A DNA stretch of 17,780 nt from Pseudomonadota bacterium (GCA_030610915.1 JAUWQS010000005.1:1-17780); one strand, 5' to 3'; positions 1-8,900 are shown, counted from the stretch's first letter. A program made the numbers and translations. Notes: a model not told the origin generated them from the letters alone.

Positions 1-131
1 GCTATCCTTGCTGCGACTTTTAGGAGCGCCTTGATGTCGATCATCAACAACTGCGAATGTCCTATGTCAAGGGCTGCCCCTATCTCTCCTCTAAGACTAC
101 ATTCAGTGTTGAGCCAGTGTAATTCCGCCCA

Positions 132-452
132 TCAATTCATACAAGACGGCTTCTCACGCATATCCCAAATCAAACCTTCCCAACCGGTAATGACGCCTTC
201 ATCAAGACAGACCGGGCACTCCCAGTGGATTTGATTTGTTGCGGGGTCAAAGTCAATTTCCAAAATCCCCTTGCACTGCTTTCTCTTGGGCCTTCGCCAG
301 CATCTGGGTGGAGGGTCAACCGGAATGCCGATTGCTGCCGAAGTTGCGTATATAATAATTTCTCCCAACTTCTTGACCTTTAGCCTGAGCTGGGGAACTG
401 CCGGGCCGCTTTGCGTTTCGTCCAGCCAATGCCGAATATCAATCATCCACAT
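132..452 (-). CDS. Small protein with zinc-ribbon-like cysteines, function unknown
   Basis: This 106-aa protein carries four cysteines arranged as a possible zinc ribbon: C51 and C60 in a Cys-x8-Cys pair inside a basic stretch (CWRRPKRKQC), then C79 and C82 in a CPVC knuckle. The segment ending near residue 95 (EGVITGWEGLIWDM) is the kind of conserved block seen in real small proteins. I have seen similar sequences as uncharacterised proteins but cannot name a family. The start at 452 lies 5 bp after the stop of the upstream small frame (458-691), and a GGAGG sits about 13 bp upstream, which suggests co-transcription. It could be a nucleic-acid-binding regulator or an antitoxin-like partner; that is a guess. 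Confidence 0.6.
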   Translation of the reverse strand: MWMIDIRHWLDETQSGPAVPQLRLKVKKLGEIIIYATSAAIGIPVDPPPRCWRRPKRKQCKGILEIDFDPATNQIHWECPVCLDEGVITGWEGLIWDMREKPSCMN

Positions 453-457
453 AACAA

Positions 458-691
458 TTATTCAACCTCCAAAGAATTTATTAATATAGGCCAAAAATCC
501 ACATATTGTGAGGTATTACTCAAGGACAATTCCATATCTAAAGCCCGTTTGCCCACTGGATAAGTGCCTACTTTGCAAACTTCGGATCGCTTAATTCCCG
601 GCATCGAAAACACCTCTAACCTTCCGTCGAGTAGTGCGCACGTAATCCAGGTGTTTCCGGGGTCGGTGTTTCCCGGGTCAGCCCTTGACAT
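458..691 (-). CDS. Small hypothetical protein, N-terminus formed by a repeat
   Basis: A 77-aa frame whose first 14 or so residues (ADPGNTDPGNT) are only the translation of a 15-bp tandem repeat and of the right-hand inverted repeat of the cassette. The rest, from WITC to the C-terminus, with a block KVGTYPVGKRALDMELSLS, looks like a genuine protein core of about 60 residues. The frame may therefore be an N-terminally truncated gene now using a start inside the inverted repeat. It is directly followed, after 5 bp, by the zinc-ribbon-like gene, so the two may be a functional pair. No family is recognised. Confidence 0.45.
   Translation of the reverse strand: MSRADPGNTDPGNTWITCALLDGRLEVFSMPGIKRSEVCKVGTYPVGKRALDMELSLSNTSQYVDFWPILINSLEVE
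650..679. repeat. 15-bp tandem repeat, two copies
   Basis: GGTGTTTCCGGGGTC at 650-664 is followed directly by GGTGTTTCCCGGGTC at 665-679, with one mismatch. It encodes the duplicated DPGNT at the start of the 458-691 reading frame and overlaps the right inverted repeat of the cassette. Confidence 0.8.
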
Positions 692-699
692 GGGACATT

Positions 700-1053
700 T
701 AATTCCCCGTTACTTCATTCAAATCGCTATCCTTGCTGTGTCGAAAGGGATCAAGTCGCCGTTTGACTTATGGCGATCTATCTGGCTTGCATGCTTAGAA
801 AGGGCGTTTTACTGGCAATCAGGGAAAGCTTGACCCCAAATTCCCCCATTAAACCTTGGAATGGATAGTCAACGACTGTCCCCCTCTTTCTCTTTTTTCT
901 TGCAGCTCTTTTACTCGCGGTGCTGGGATATGTGAAGCTGCTGGAACTATCAAGGATAAAGATTTGATCCCAAGCCCCCCCAAGTTCCCGCTTCTTGCCG
1001 GTTTTAATCGGCGCTCTCAAGAGCTGACTTGACCCCGACTCCGCCCCCCCGAA
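700..1053. other. Gene-free spacer with decayed repeat debris
   Basis: No convincing gene is seen here. The stretch contains degraded copies of the 'AAAGATTTGACCCC' motif that is intact at 5922-5937: near 824-836 (aaagcttgacccc) and 961-974 (aaagatttgatccc), plus a loose cttgacccc at 1028-1036. A hyphenated palindrome with 5-bp arms lies at about 1011-1022 (gctctcaagagc), just beyond the stop of the three-gene operon, but no T-run follows on the minus strand, so I do not call a terminator. Predicted frames here have repeat-derived, low-complexity translations. Confidence 0.5.
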
Positions 1054-3312
1054 CTACAAATGCTCTTTTATTTTTTCGATCATTTTTTCCACAGGCCTCC
1101 TGATTTCGTCGGTGATACTGTCGATAATCCGCTGAGCCTTATTGGTTTTCGCCTTTTTGTCTTTTTCTGCCGAAAAGATAACTTCAAAATAGTTCAGCAC
1201 ATGATCCATGTGTCTGAATACGCCGGACAGTTCCGTGGAGATGTTTCTGAGTTCGGCGACATAGGCTCTGTGGATGCGGATGTTTTTTTTCTGAAGCGTG
1301 TCTGTAAGAAGCCCCGTCACCATTCCCAATACTTCGTGTTTCTTTTCTTCTACAAGCTTTTCCAAATACCCTGTTGCATCGTTTAAATCTTTTATAAAAG
1401 GTGTTCTGTCCTGTTGATAAAGAAATGCAAATGCCCGGATAAAATGGATGACGGCCTTAAAATCAATTTTCGCGTTTTTTGAAGATAAGGCATTATCAAG
1501 TATCGGCAGTATGTCCGGGACGCGGTCATCGTTTATTAGAACTTCAAGGAGATCTCCATAAACCTTTTTTTTGTTTGGATTGAGCATGATGTTTTTGCGA
1601 AAAGCGGTTTCCGCACCTGGATAGTTTTTCAGCATGAAACGAGCATAGCCTAAGAATGTCCATGCCCCGGCATCTTTTGGGTCAAGCTCGACAGACTTTT
1701 CCAATGCCGCTTCCGCGCCTGAATAGTTTTCCTGTTTAAAACGCAGGCGCGCCAAATCAACCCATGCATCCTTATCTTTTTTATTGTTTTCAAGACGCTT
1801 TTTGGCAATTTTCAAAGCATTATCAATATCTCCCTTGTCTTCCAGCTCCCCGGCAATTTTACCCAGTAACTTCCCCGGTTCAATTCCAGTCTCCTGCAGT
1901 ATTTCCAGCCTTTTATCAAGACCCTGGAGGTCTCCTTTTTCCAGGCATCTGCTGATCATGGTCTCGTTCTCTTTATAAAGCGGTTCCCAGAAGCTTTTGA
2001 AATGTTCGGTTTTCCGGTATTGAAGCGCTTTCTTAGAGTACATACCGATTATGCCATCGCGTATCGACCACTGTTCAAGCTCTTCTTTTTTGTACCATAC
2101 GGCCACGCACATAACCACGGCCTTGATGATTTCTTTATTATAGGCGCTTATCCGCCACTGGTACCAAAGGCGGAAAAGATGGTCGGTCAGCGTATATAAT
2201 GTGTTTTTCCCTTTCTTTTCCGTAACCGGTCTAACCAGACTCTCTTTTTCAAGACGAAGCATGGCAGTTCCTATGCTTTTCATAGGCAGAAATGTTTTTT
2301 GCGAGATCTCTGTTTGTGTCAGGTTTTTGTCGCTTTCCGCCAAAGCCAGAATAATGGGCTGGACCTGGTTCGACAGGTCGCGAAGCCGGCTCAGGTAGTA
2401 GGTGCTCAGGTCTTCTTCAAGAAGTTTTGAAAATGTCTCCACCGCGCTTTGTATGCCGGCCTGCCCTTTGATGGTCATGTAAAGAAATAAAAGCACGCGC
2501 GGGTTGCCGCCTGTGAGGTGGTAAAGCGCCCGCAGCTTATATTCATCTTTTTTGTCAATTTTAAAGGAGGGGCTGTTTTTTTCAGACGGCTGATTGTCGG
2601 ACTTTCTCCACCGGTTCATGAGATCCACGGATTGTTCATACGTGAGCAGTTCCAGGCTTCGTATCCTGAAAAACTGGTAAAGGGGTGCGCTGGGTTTGCT
2701 GATTTTATCAAAAAATGTGGGAGAGGTTGCGATTAACAGCATGAAATTGTCGTGCTGAAGCATATTCCTAAATTTTTTGATATCGTTTTTTTTCGAGATA
2801 GAGCGGCCGAGAATATCATCGCTGTTTTCCATGAAGACCAGGAGCCTTTTATTGGTTTCCCTTACAAAATCCTTGAGAAATGCGACAACGGACTCCAGTA
2901 TCTCCTCCTGTGTTTTATTTTCATTTCTTTGCGTGTCCAAAAAATCAAAAATCGCTTCAGACTTCTTTTTGTCCGTATTGGCGATCTCTTCGGCCAGTTG
3001 CGTTAAAAACCTTATAAAAAGCGTATGAAGCGAGAAAACGCTCTGTTCTTCCTCGTGCATCAGCAGCGGAATCCAGCGTTGATTCAAATCCGCACTCTTT
3101 TTTACTGTCTGATAAACCAGTGCGATGAGATGAGATTTGCCCATGCCCCGCATGCCGAGAATCATCCAGTGCTGGAGCGCCTCCGCATCAGCCTGCTCCC
3201 GGATAGTGGTGATCAGTTCTTCCAGCAGGGATTCGCGGGCCACGAATGAATATGATAATTGTTCAAAATCCGCTTTTCTCGGGGAATAGGGGTAAAACTG
3301 TTTTATTTTCAT
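1054..3312 (-). CDS. STAND-like ATPase with winged helix and TPR repeats
   Basis: A 752-aa protein, last gene of the three-gene operon, starting 25 bp after the preceding stop with AAGG upstream. Residues 15-300 form a P-loop NTPase: Walker A GMRGMGKSH at 53-61, a Walker B-like strand RLLVFMEN at 156-163 that ends Glu-Asn rather than the usual Asp-Asp/Glu, a sensor-like LLIATSP at 192-198, and GGNPR at 268-272, matching the GxP motif of STAND/Orc1-like NTPases. Residues about 310-390 look like a winged helix (TDHLFRLWYQWR near the end). Residues about 484-595 hold TPR repeats, the clearest being WVDLARLRFKQENYSGAEAA and its neighbour. The C-terminal 150 residues are charged and helical. STAND NTPases commonly sense a ligand through superstructure-forming repeats and switch an effector on. 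Here the likely effector is the RelA/SpoT protein encoded first in the operon (inference). The Walker B change may lower hydrolysis. Confidence 0.85.
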   Translation of the reverse strand: MKIKQFYPYSPRKADFEQLSYSFVARESLLEELITTIREQADAEALQHWMILGMRGMGKSHLIALVYQTVKKSADLNQRWIPLLMHEEEQSVFSLHTLFIRFLTQLAEEIANTDKKKSEAIFDFLDTQRNENKTQEEILESVVAFLKDFVRETNKRLLVFMENSDDILGRSISKKNDIKKFRNMLQHDNFMLLIATSPTFFDKISKPSAPLYQFFRIRSLELLTYEQSVDLMNRWRKSDNQPSEKNSPSFKIDKKDEYKLRALYHLTGGNPRVLLFLYMTIKGQAGIQSAVETFSKLLEEDLSTYYLSRLRDLSNQVQPIILALAESDKNLTQTEISQKTFLPMKSIGTAMLRLEKESLVRPVTEKKGKNTLYTLTDHLFRLWYQWRISAYNKEIIKAVVMCVAVWYKKEELEQWSIRDGIIGMYSKKALQYRKTEHFKSFWEPLYKENETMISRCLEKGDLQGLDKRLEILQETGIEPGKLLGKIAGELEDKGDIDNALKIAKKRLENNKKDKDAWVDLARLRFKQENYSGAEAALEKSVELDPKDAGAWTFLGYARFMLKNYPGAETAFRKNIMLNPNKKKVYGDLLEVLINDDRVPDILPILDNALSSKNAKIDFKAVIHFIRAFAFLYQQDRTPFIKDLNDATGYLEKLVEEKKHEVLGMVTGLLTDTLQKKNIRIHRAYVAELRNISTELSGVFRHMDHVLNYFEVIFSAEKDKKAKTNKAQRIIDSITDEIRRPVEKMIEKIKEHL

Positions 3313-3337
3313 ATTTCATGCCTTTTTCGGTCAATGA

Positions 3338-4882
3338 TTATCTTGGTCCGGCAATGCCGTATTTGTGCCACCACTCTTTTATCAATTTGCTGTCGATGAA
3401 AACATCTTGATTCTCATCTTTTACAAGGTAGAAATCATCACGCATGATCTCCAGCATGATCTCAAACTGTTCAAAACTCCCTGTTGTTTCCCGCCATATT
3501 ATTTTCAGTTCTTCCGTTGCCACCGGTTTTTCATCTATCGCCAGCCTGCCCAGAATGCTTTTTGCGCCTGCCGTGTTTCTTCTGCCATACTGGTTGTAGC
3601 GGTCAAGCTGCCTGATTATGGATTCAAAGTAACGTTTGCTCTCCGAACCCAGCAGGTGATGATGATAAACCGATTCAATCTCATCAGATGAAATGGACTT
3701 TTTCTCTTTGCAGGTTCTGCATATTGCGTCTAAAAACAGATGGAGAAAATAGGGAACCGGTTTTCCCATCAGCGTCAGCACCAGATCGATTTCACGTATT
3801 TCAGCCGCGACCTTCTGGCCGGCAAGGACAAGAAAAATAAACTCTCTGGCAATTTCATTGTCGAAAAAATCAAGATGGGCTTTTTCCAGGTCATCGAGTC
3901 GGCTGTCGATCCCAAAAGCGCTTAAAAAAGAGGGGAGGTGTTCCGACCCGGACAAAATAAATCGTATTTTATTATGTTGCTTCCTTAATTCATGAAACCA
4001 TGTCATCAACTCTTTTATTTGATCTTCGGCATCATTTTTTTGATCCATCATATCCTCGATCAGGAAAGAAACCTCATCCAGAATAAAGAGGAAGTGTGTA
4101 TCTTCCAATGAATTTTCCACTTGATTGAAAAGCTTTTCAGCATATTTTTTCCAGTCTTTTTGTATTGCTTGACGCTCTTTTCTCAGGATCGCCAATTGTT
4201 CGCCGGCTGTTTTTGCATAAATATGTTGCTCGGCAAGATGGACCGGCAGATATGGAACAAGACATTCTTTTTCAAGCATGGCCATCAAAATTTTCTCTAC
4301 GAATTTTTCCGCAGAATCACCTCCCTCAAGATCCACAAAACAGACCTGCCATCCCGCATGAGGGTTTCTTGCAATATGGTTTAAAAGGCTTGTTTTGCCG
4401 AATCTGCGGGGCGCTCTGAACAGAATATTTTTTTTGTTTTGGAGCAACTCCCAGATTTTTCGGATATTGGCTTCTCTGTCATAAAAACCGGATCCCACAG
4501 CCATAGCGCCTGTAACGATATCAGGGAATATCTGATTCTGTTTTTGTATAAAGCGTTTTAACAGGGCTTTCCCAAAAGGCTCGATAAATTGGGATGTTTC
4601 TGAAAGAAATTCGCATTGCTCAAAAAAGAAAATACGGTTTGTGTCTATTTCAGGAAATGTTTTTTCAATATTTCCGTAGTCGGAAATCGAATATCCCATA
4701 TAATCATACACGCCAGGCCAGACTTTTAGGCATTTTTCAAACCCTTTTGTGACTTCAAGGAGTGTATCAAACTGCTCCAGACCTTCCACCGGGAAAAACA
4801 GGGAAAAGTTGTCGCTGCGATCTCTCTTTGAAATAAATGACAGCAGGTGGCCGGTTTCGGCTTTTTCGTTCCGTAATCTCAT
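3338..4882 (-). CDS. AAA-type ATPase (archaeal-ATPase-like) with novel N-terminus
   Basis: A 514-aa protein. Its ATG overlaps the TGA of the RelA/SpoT gene (ATGA at 4879-4882), with AAGGAG upstream, so the two are translationally coupled. Residues 1-125 are an unrecognised domain. A P-loop ATPase follows: the lead-in GFYDREANI at 132-140 is typical of archaeal-type/AAA_16-like ATPases, Walker A is APRRFGKTS at 157-165, Walker B is FLFILDE at 264-270, and the sensor-1-like strand is FILSGSE at 308-314. Residues about 440-514 resemble the winged helix that ends such proteins (IKEWWHKYG). All core ATPase residues appear intact, unlike the degenerate Walker B in the next gene. Its role is probably regulatory or loading within a shared complex; no substrate can be named. 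Confidence 0.85.
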   Translation of the reverse strand: MRLRNEKAETGHLLSFISKRDRSDNFSLFFPVEGLEQFDTLLEVTKGFEKCLKVWPGVYDYMGYSISDYGNIEKTFPEIDTNRIFFFEQCEFLSETSQFIEPFGKALLKRFIQKQNQIFPDIVTGAMAVGSGFYDREANIRKIWELLQNKKNILFRAPRRFGKTSLLNHIARNPHAGWQVCFVDLEGGDSAEKFVEKILMAMLEKECLVPYLPVHLAEQHIYAKTAGEQLAILRKERQAIQKDWKKYAEKLFNQVENSLEDTHFLFILDEVSFLIEDMMDQKNDAEDQIKELMTWFHELRKQHNKIRFILSGSEHLPSFLSAFGIDSRLDDLEKAHLDFFDNEIAREFIFLVLAGQKVAAEIREIDLVLTLMGKPVPYFLHLFLDAICRTCKEKKSISSDEIESVYHHHLLGSESKRYFESIIRQLDRYNQYGRRNTAGAKSILGRLAIDEKPVATEELKIIWRETTGSFEQFEIMLEIMRDDFYLVKDENQDVFIDSKLIKEWWHKYGIAGPR

Positions 4883-5634
4883 GATCCGCTTGTCTCCTTT
4901 TTATCTTCTTCCCGCGATGCCCTGAGCGCTTCAAAATAATTATCCGCCACATAAAGCAGTTCACCCATGGCATGCATCTTTGCATCCAGATAATCCGGAA
5001 AGTTTTCATCTTCTTTATCAGGAAAACGCCGGCGCACTTCATAAACCAAGAAATGGTCTTTTTTATCCCACGATTCCGAAAGCTGGGTCATCACCTGGAT
5101 TTCGAGAAAAAGGCCGGGATGCTTATTGTATTTCAAAATAAATTTAACCGATCTTTCGCCTGATTTCCGTGAAACGGGATGCTGGTTGATCGTTTCCTTT
5201 ATTTCAATGTCAAACATTCTGTTCAGGATATCGGAGTTATTCAATGCCTCAACCACCTCATCAACATCATGAAGAAAATTGCAGACGATTCTGAACCGGG
5301 CCAGGTCTTGCATGGTTGTTGTAAAATTGTCCAGCATACATGATTCAGACACGGCTTTACCGGTGCCCAATTCCGAAGAACGCATGATTTTATCAATAAT
5401 ACTGGAAGGTTGTTTTATTTTATGGTCGGCATCAATTCTGCAGAAAAACCGATAATGATATTTTTTCAATAACGGAGGCAGAATACTTTTTTTAACTTCA
5501 GCGATAACAGCAGTGCAGAGCGTATCATGCTGCTGGATTTTGGATAAAAGATAGTCTCCGAATGTTTCAGGCGTATTATACGGCTCAGGGAAATGGTTTT
5601 TTATAAATCGGATATCGTCATCACAAAGCTGCAT
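4879..5634 (-). CDS. RelA/SpoT-fold nucleotidyltransferase (putative toxSAS-like effector)
   Basis: A 251-aa, single-domain RelA/SpoT-like protein with no HD hydrolase, TGS or ACT domain. Visible family features are KIKQPSSIIDK at 72-82 (the ATP-binding loop with Lys74 and Lys82), DLARFRI at 110-116 (Asp110, equivalent to the catalytic Asp) and EIQVMT at 178-183 (Glu178, equivalent to the catalytic Glu), followed by W189 and KDHFLVYE (191-198). The acceptor loop is unusual: where synthetases usually read GYRSxH, this one reads GERSVK (159-164), so the stacking Tyr and the His are missing. This suggests an acceptor other than GDP/GTP, as in toxic small alarmone synthetases that modify tRNA or ATP/ADP. 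I chose the ATG at 5634 (AGAGG upstream) because a start at 5691 would lie upstream of the predicted transcription start. It is the first gene of the operon with two ATPases. Confidence 0.85.
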   Translation of the reverse strand: MQLCDDDIRFIKNHFPEPYNTPETFGDYLLSKIQQHDTLCTAVIAEVKKSILPPLLKKYHYRFFCRIDADHKIKQPSSIIDKIMRSSELGTGKAVSESCMLDNFTTTMQDLARFRIVCNFLHDVDEVVEALNNSDILNRMFDIEIKETINQHPVSRKSGERSVKFILKYNKHPGLFLEIQVMTQLSESWDKKDHFLVYEVRRRFPDKEDENFPDYLDAKMHAMGELLYVADNYFEALRASREEDKKETSGS

Positions 5635-5677
5635 ATATCGGCGCCTCTTGAACTGCAAATAAGTTAAGCAATAATAT

Positions 5678-5707
5678 TTGTTGCACAACAATAATGTTGC
5701 ACAACAA
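5678..5707. promoter_or_regulatory. Two operator-like hyphenated palindromes over the promoter
   Basis: TGTTGCACAACA occurs twice, at 5679-5690 and 5695-5706, in direct orientation with a 16-bp period. Each copy is a palindrome with arms TGTTG/CAACA around a CA centre. One copy lies in the spacer between the -35 and -10 boxes and the other covers the -10 and start site, the standard geometry for steric repression. The binding protein is unknown; no obvious stand-alone repressor gene is present in the window. Confidence 0.6.
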
Positions 5708-5716
5708 GTTTGTCAA
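5680..5716 (-). promoter_or_regulatory. Sigma70-type promoter of the RelA/SpoT-ATPase operon
   Basis: On the minus strand a perfect -35 box TTGACA (5711-5716) is followed, after exactly 17 bp, by a -10-like TATTGT (5688-5693, 4 of 6 consensus bases). Transcription would start near 5680, about 45 bp before the ATG at 5634. No other promoter in the window is this clear. Confidence 0.65.
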
Positions 5717-5848
5717 GCATAATCTATCATCATGGTTCACCGGCCTGCTCAAAAAAACAGGAATTTGATGAATTTAGTAAAGAGGTGGAATATTTTTCGT
5801 CAAGACTTGAAGCTAAGGGTAAAGCGTTGGTCAATGAAGGAAAGTTTG

Positions 5849-5937
5849 GGGTCAAATCTTTATTCTTTAATATTCTCACAGCGAATCTTATCATAGATGC
5901 CAAATCCCCATAAATTCAATGATAAAGATTTGACCCC
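5849..5937. repeat. MITE-like inverted repeat GGGGTCAAATCTTTAT
   Basis: A perfect 16-bp inverted repeat: GGGGTCAAATCTTTAT at 5849-5864 and its complement at 5922-5937, separated by 57 bp without coding potential. The element lies between the end of hsdR and the promoter of the RelA/SpoT operon. A plus-strand frame running into it (about 5710-5913) is largely the read-through of this repeat, though its middle (5747-5840) may be a gene remnant. Decayed relatives occur at 820-990. The long stem could also act as a weak bidirectional transcription barrier. Confidence 0.65.
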
Positions 5938-5964
5938 ATTTCCCCTATTACCTTTTTTTGAATA

Positions 5965-8900
5965 CTAATTCTCACCAGTCCACTCACTACAAAGCACTTC
6001 CGCCTGCTCTAAAACAGTCTGCGTCGCCTTTTCCTGTTTGTCGGGCGGATAGCCATATTTTCGGAGAATGCGCTTTACGATGACGCGAATATGAGCGCGG
6101 GCATTTTCTCGAACGGTCCAGTCGATGGAAACATTTCGGCGAACAGCAGATACCAATTCATGGGCGATGTTTTTGAGCGTCTCATCGCCCAGTACTTTAA
6201 CAGCGCTGTCATTTACTTCCAGGGCATCGTAAAAAGCAATTTCGTCATCACTAAGACCAAGTTCTTCACCTCGCTTCTGAGCTTCTCGCATCTCTTTCGC
6301 GAGGTCAATTAATTCCTCGATAACCTGCGCCGCTTCTATGGCCCTATTCTGATACTTAATAATCGCTTCCTCAAGCATCTCGGAAAATGAACGTGCCTGA
6401 ACAACGTTCTTCCTTGAACGGGCTTTGATTTCGTCATTGAGAAGTTTTCTTAACACTTCCACTGCCAGATTTTTATGAGGCAATTGTCTGACTTCTTCAA
6501 GAAATTCATCAGATAGGATAGAAATGTCAGGTTTTTTCAGTCCCACCGATGCAAAGATATCGACGACTTCATCGGAAATGACAGCCCGCGACACTAACTG
6601 CTGGATTGCCGTATCCATTTCTTCCTGCGTTTTACCTTCACCCTCGACGGTTGCTTTTGCCAGGGCGCTTCGCACTTCCTGAAAAAATCCCACTTCATCC
6701 CGGATTTTAAGAGCCTCTTCATGGGGAACAGCAAGAGCGAAGGCTTTCGATAATGCCGTCACCGATTTGAGATAGCGCGTCTTGCCTTCTTCGATTTGGA
6801 AAATATGTTCCATGGCCGCAGCAATGCCGGCAAGCCGTTCCGCCGGTGTTGCATTAATGAGTGATATATAGTCAAAGCCATGGTACATCGTGACCACAAT
6901 ATCATATTTCTCAAGCATCACGGCGACGGCCTCTTCCTGATCAAATGTCGCTTTCCCACGACCGCCCGCTTCAGTATAATCGGCCAATGCGCGCTTCAAT
7001 TGATAGGCAAGTCCGATATAGTCGACCACGAGTCCGCCCGGCTTATCTTTAAAAACACGATTGACCCGCGCGATTGCCTGCATCAATCCATGCCCCCTCA
7101 TCGGCTTATCAACATACATGGTGTGCATAGAGGGACAATCAAAACCCGTAAGCCACATGTCGCGGACAATAACCACAGCAAGATGATCTTCAGCATTTTT
7201 AAACCGCTTGGCCAATGTTTCACGCCGTGCCTTATTGCGAATATGAGGCTGCCATTCGAGACTATCCGATGCCGCACCCGACATAACAATTTTTATGATG
7301 CCTTTGTCGTCATCACCGCCGTGCCATTCAGGCCGTAACTTTACAATCGCGTTATACATATCTACACAGATGCGTCGGCTCATGCATACGATGAGTACCT
7401 TTCCCTGCATGATGCTCTGCCGCTCTTCGGCATGTCTCACGAGGTCTTCCGCCACAAGGGCAATTCGTTTTTCCGTTCCCACCATTGCCTCGAGGGCGGC
7501 CCACTTGGTGCGCAGGCGCTGTTTTGCCGTTTCTTCTTCTCCCTCGGTAATTTCTTCAAATTCCGGATCGATTGCAGGCCACTCATCCTTATCGAGTTCT
7601 ATTTTTGCAAGTCTTCCTTCGTAATAGATGGGCACAGTTGCCTTGTCTTCGATAGACCGAAGCATATCGTAGGTATCTATGTAATCACCGAAAACCGCAG
7701 GCGTATTTCGGTCATCCCGTTCAATCGGCGTTGCGGTGAAACCGATGAATGACGCCTCAGGCAGAGCGTCGTGCATGTGGCGGGCATATCCATCTATAAA
7801 GTCATACTGGCTGCGGTGGGCCTCGTCGGCAATTACCACAATATTCTCGCGAGATGACAGTTCAGGATATTGATCACCCTTTTCCTCGGGCATGAATTTT
7901 TGGATGGTGGTAAAAATGACACCACCAGCCGGGACTTTGAGCAATTCTCCCAGGTTTACGCGTGTTTCAGCCTGTACCGGTGTTTGACGCATGAGGTCCC
8001 TGCACCGGGAAAAGGTCCCGAAGAGCTGATCGTCCAGGTCGTTGCGGTCGGTGATGACGACGATGGTCGGGTTTTTCATCGCCGGATGTCGTATAATTTT
8101 ACCGGCTAAAAAAGCCATGGAAAGACTTTTCCCGCTTCCCTGGGTATGCCATATAACACCGATGCGGCGGCCGCCGAAGTGCTTTGTTTTCTCTCCGTAT
8201 GGTGTCATAAACTCCCGCACCTCAAAAGGATTCAATTCATCGTGGACGGGAAAATCGGCATATAATTGTCCTGACTCGGCTGTAATACCACACGCCGACA
8301 GTGTGCAATCCACGGCCTTGTTGACGGCATGATACTGATGATATGCGGCAACTTTTTTTACGATATCCGCGCCATCGTCTTCAAAGACAATAAAATTGAG
8401 AATCAGATCGAGGAGACGACGCTTGTCAAAGATTCCCTTGATAAGTACTTCCAATTCGACAAAACCCTTCGGGACAACTTCCGTACCGTCAACGGTGCGC
8501 CAGGGCACGAAGCGGTCCCAGCCGCTGGTAATGGAGCCACACCGCGCCTCAAGACCGTCAGAGACGATCAGGAGTTCATTGTACGTAAAAAGTGCGGGTA
8601 TATCCTGCTTATACGACTGGAATTGGTTAAAGGCCTGCCGGATTGTCGCCTTTTCGTCGGCTGGATTTTTCAGTTCCACCACCGCGAGAGGCAGCCCATT
8701 AACAAAGATCACCAGATCGGGCCTGCGGTTTATTCGATTCTCAACCACGGTAAACTGATTGACCACAAGCCAGTCGTTATTCTCCAGATCCTCCAGATCG
8801 AGAAGCCATACCTTGTCGTGAACCTCTCGGCCATTGTCCATATAGGAAACATCTACTCCGTCGGTCAGAAACCGGTGAAACCACCTGTTGTTTTCAATCA

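Larger units (their letters stand above)
56..699. mobile_element. Small cassette bounded by 25-bp inverted repeats
   Basis: Positions 56-80 and 675-699 are inverted copies of one 25-bp sequence, with 23 of 25 positions matching and a perfect 13-bp core ATGTCAAGGGCTG. They enclose about 590 bp that hold two small minus-strand reading frames. A 13-bp direct repeat, GCTATCCTTGCTG, lies further out at 1-13 and 726-738, but not directly next to the inverted repeats, so it is not a simple target-site duplication. No transposase is present. I infer a non-autonomous, MITE-like or cassette-like unit. Its left edge is close to the window start, so the full extent cannot be judged. Confidence 0.5.

Noticed and set aside
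778..1020. 80-aa minus-strand reading frame
   Set aside because: It is low-complexity, reads through decayed repeat motifs, has no recognisable domain and no clear ribosome-binding site.
1005..1053. Rho-independent terminator after the STAND-ATPase gene
   Set aside because: Only a 5-bp-arm palindrome with no U-run is present on the transcribed strand.
5710..5913. 67-aa plus-strand reading frame upstream of the RelA/SpoT operon
   Set aside because: Its end is a translation of the MITE-like inverted repeat and its start overlaps the -35 box of the opposite promoter; the middle may be an old remnant but no family is recognisable.
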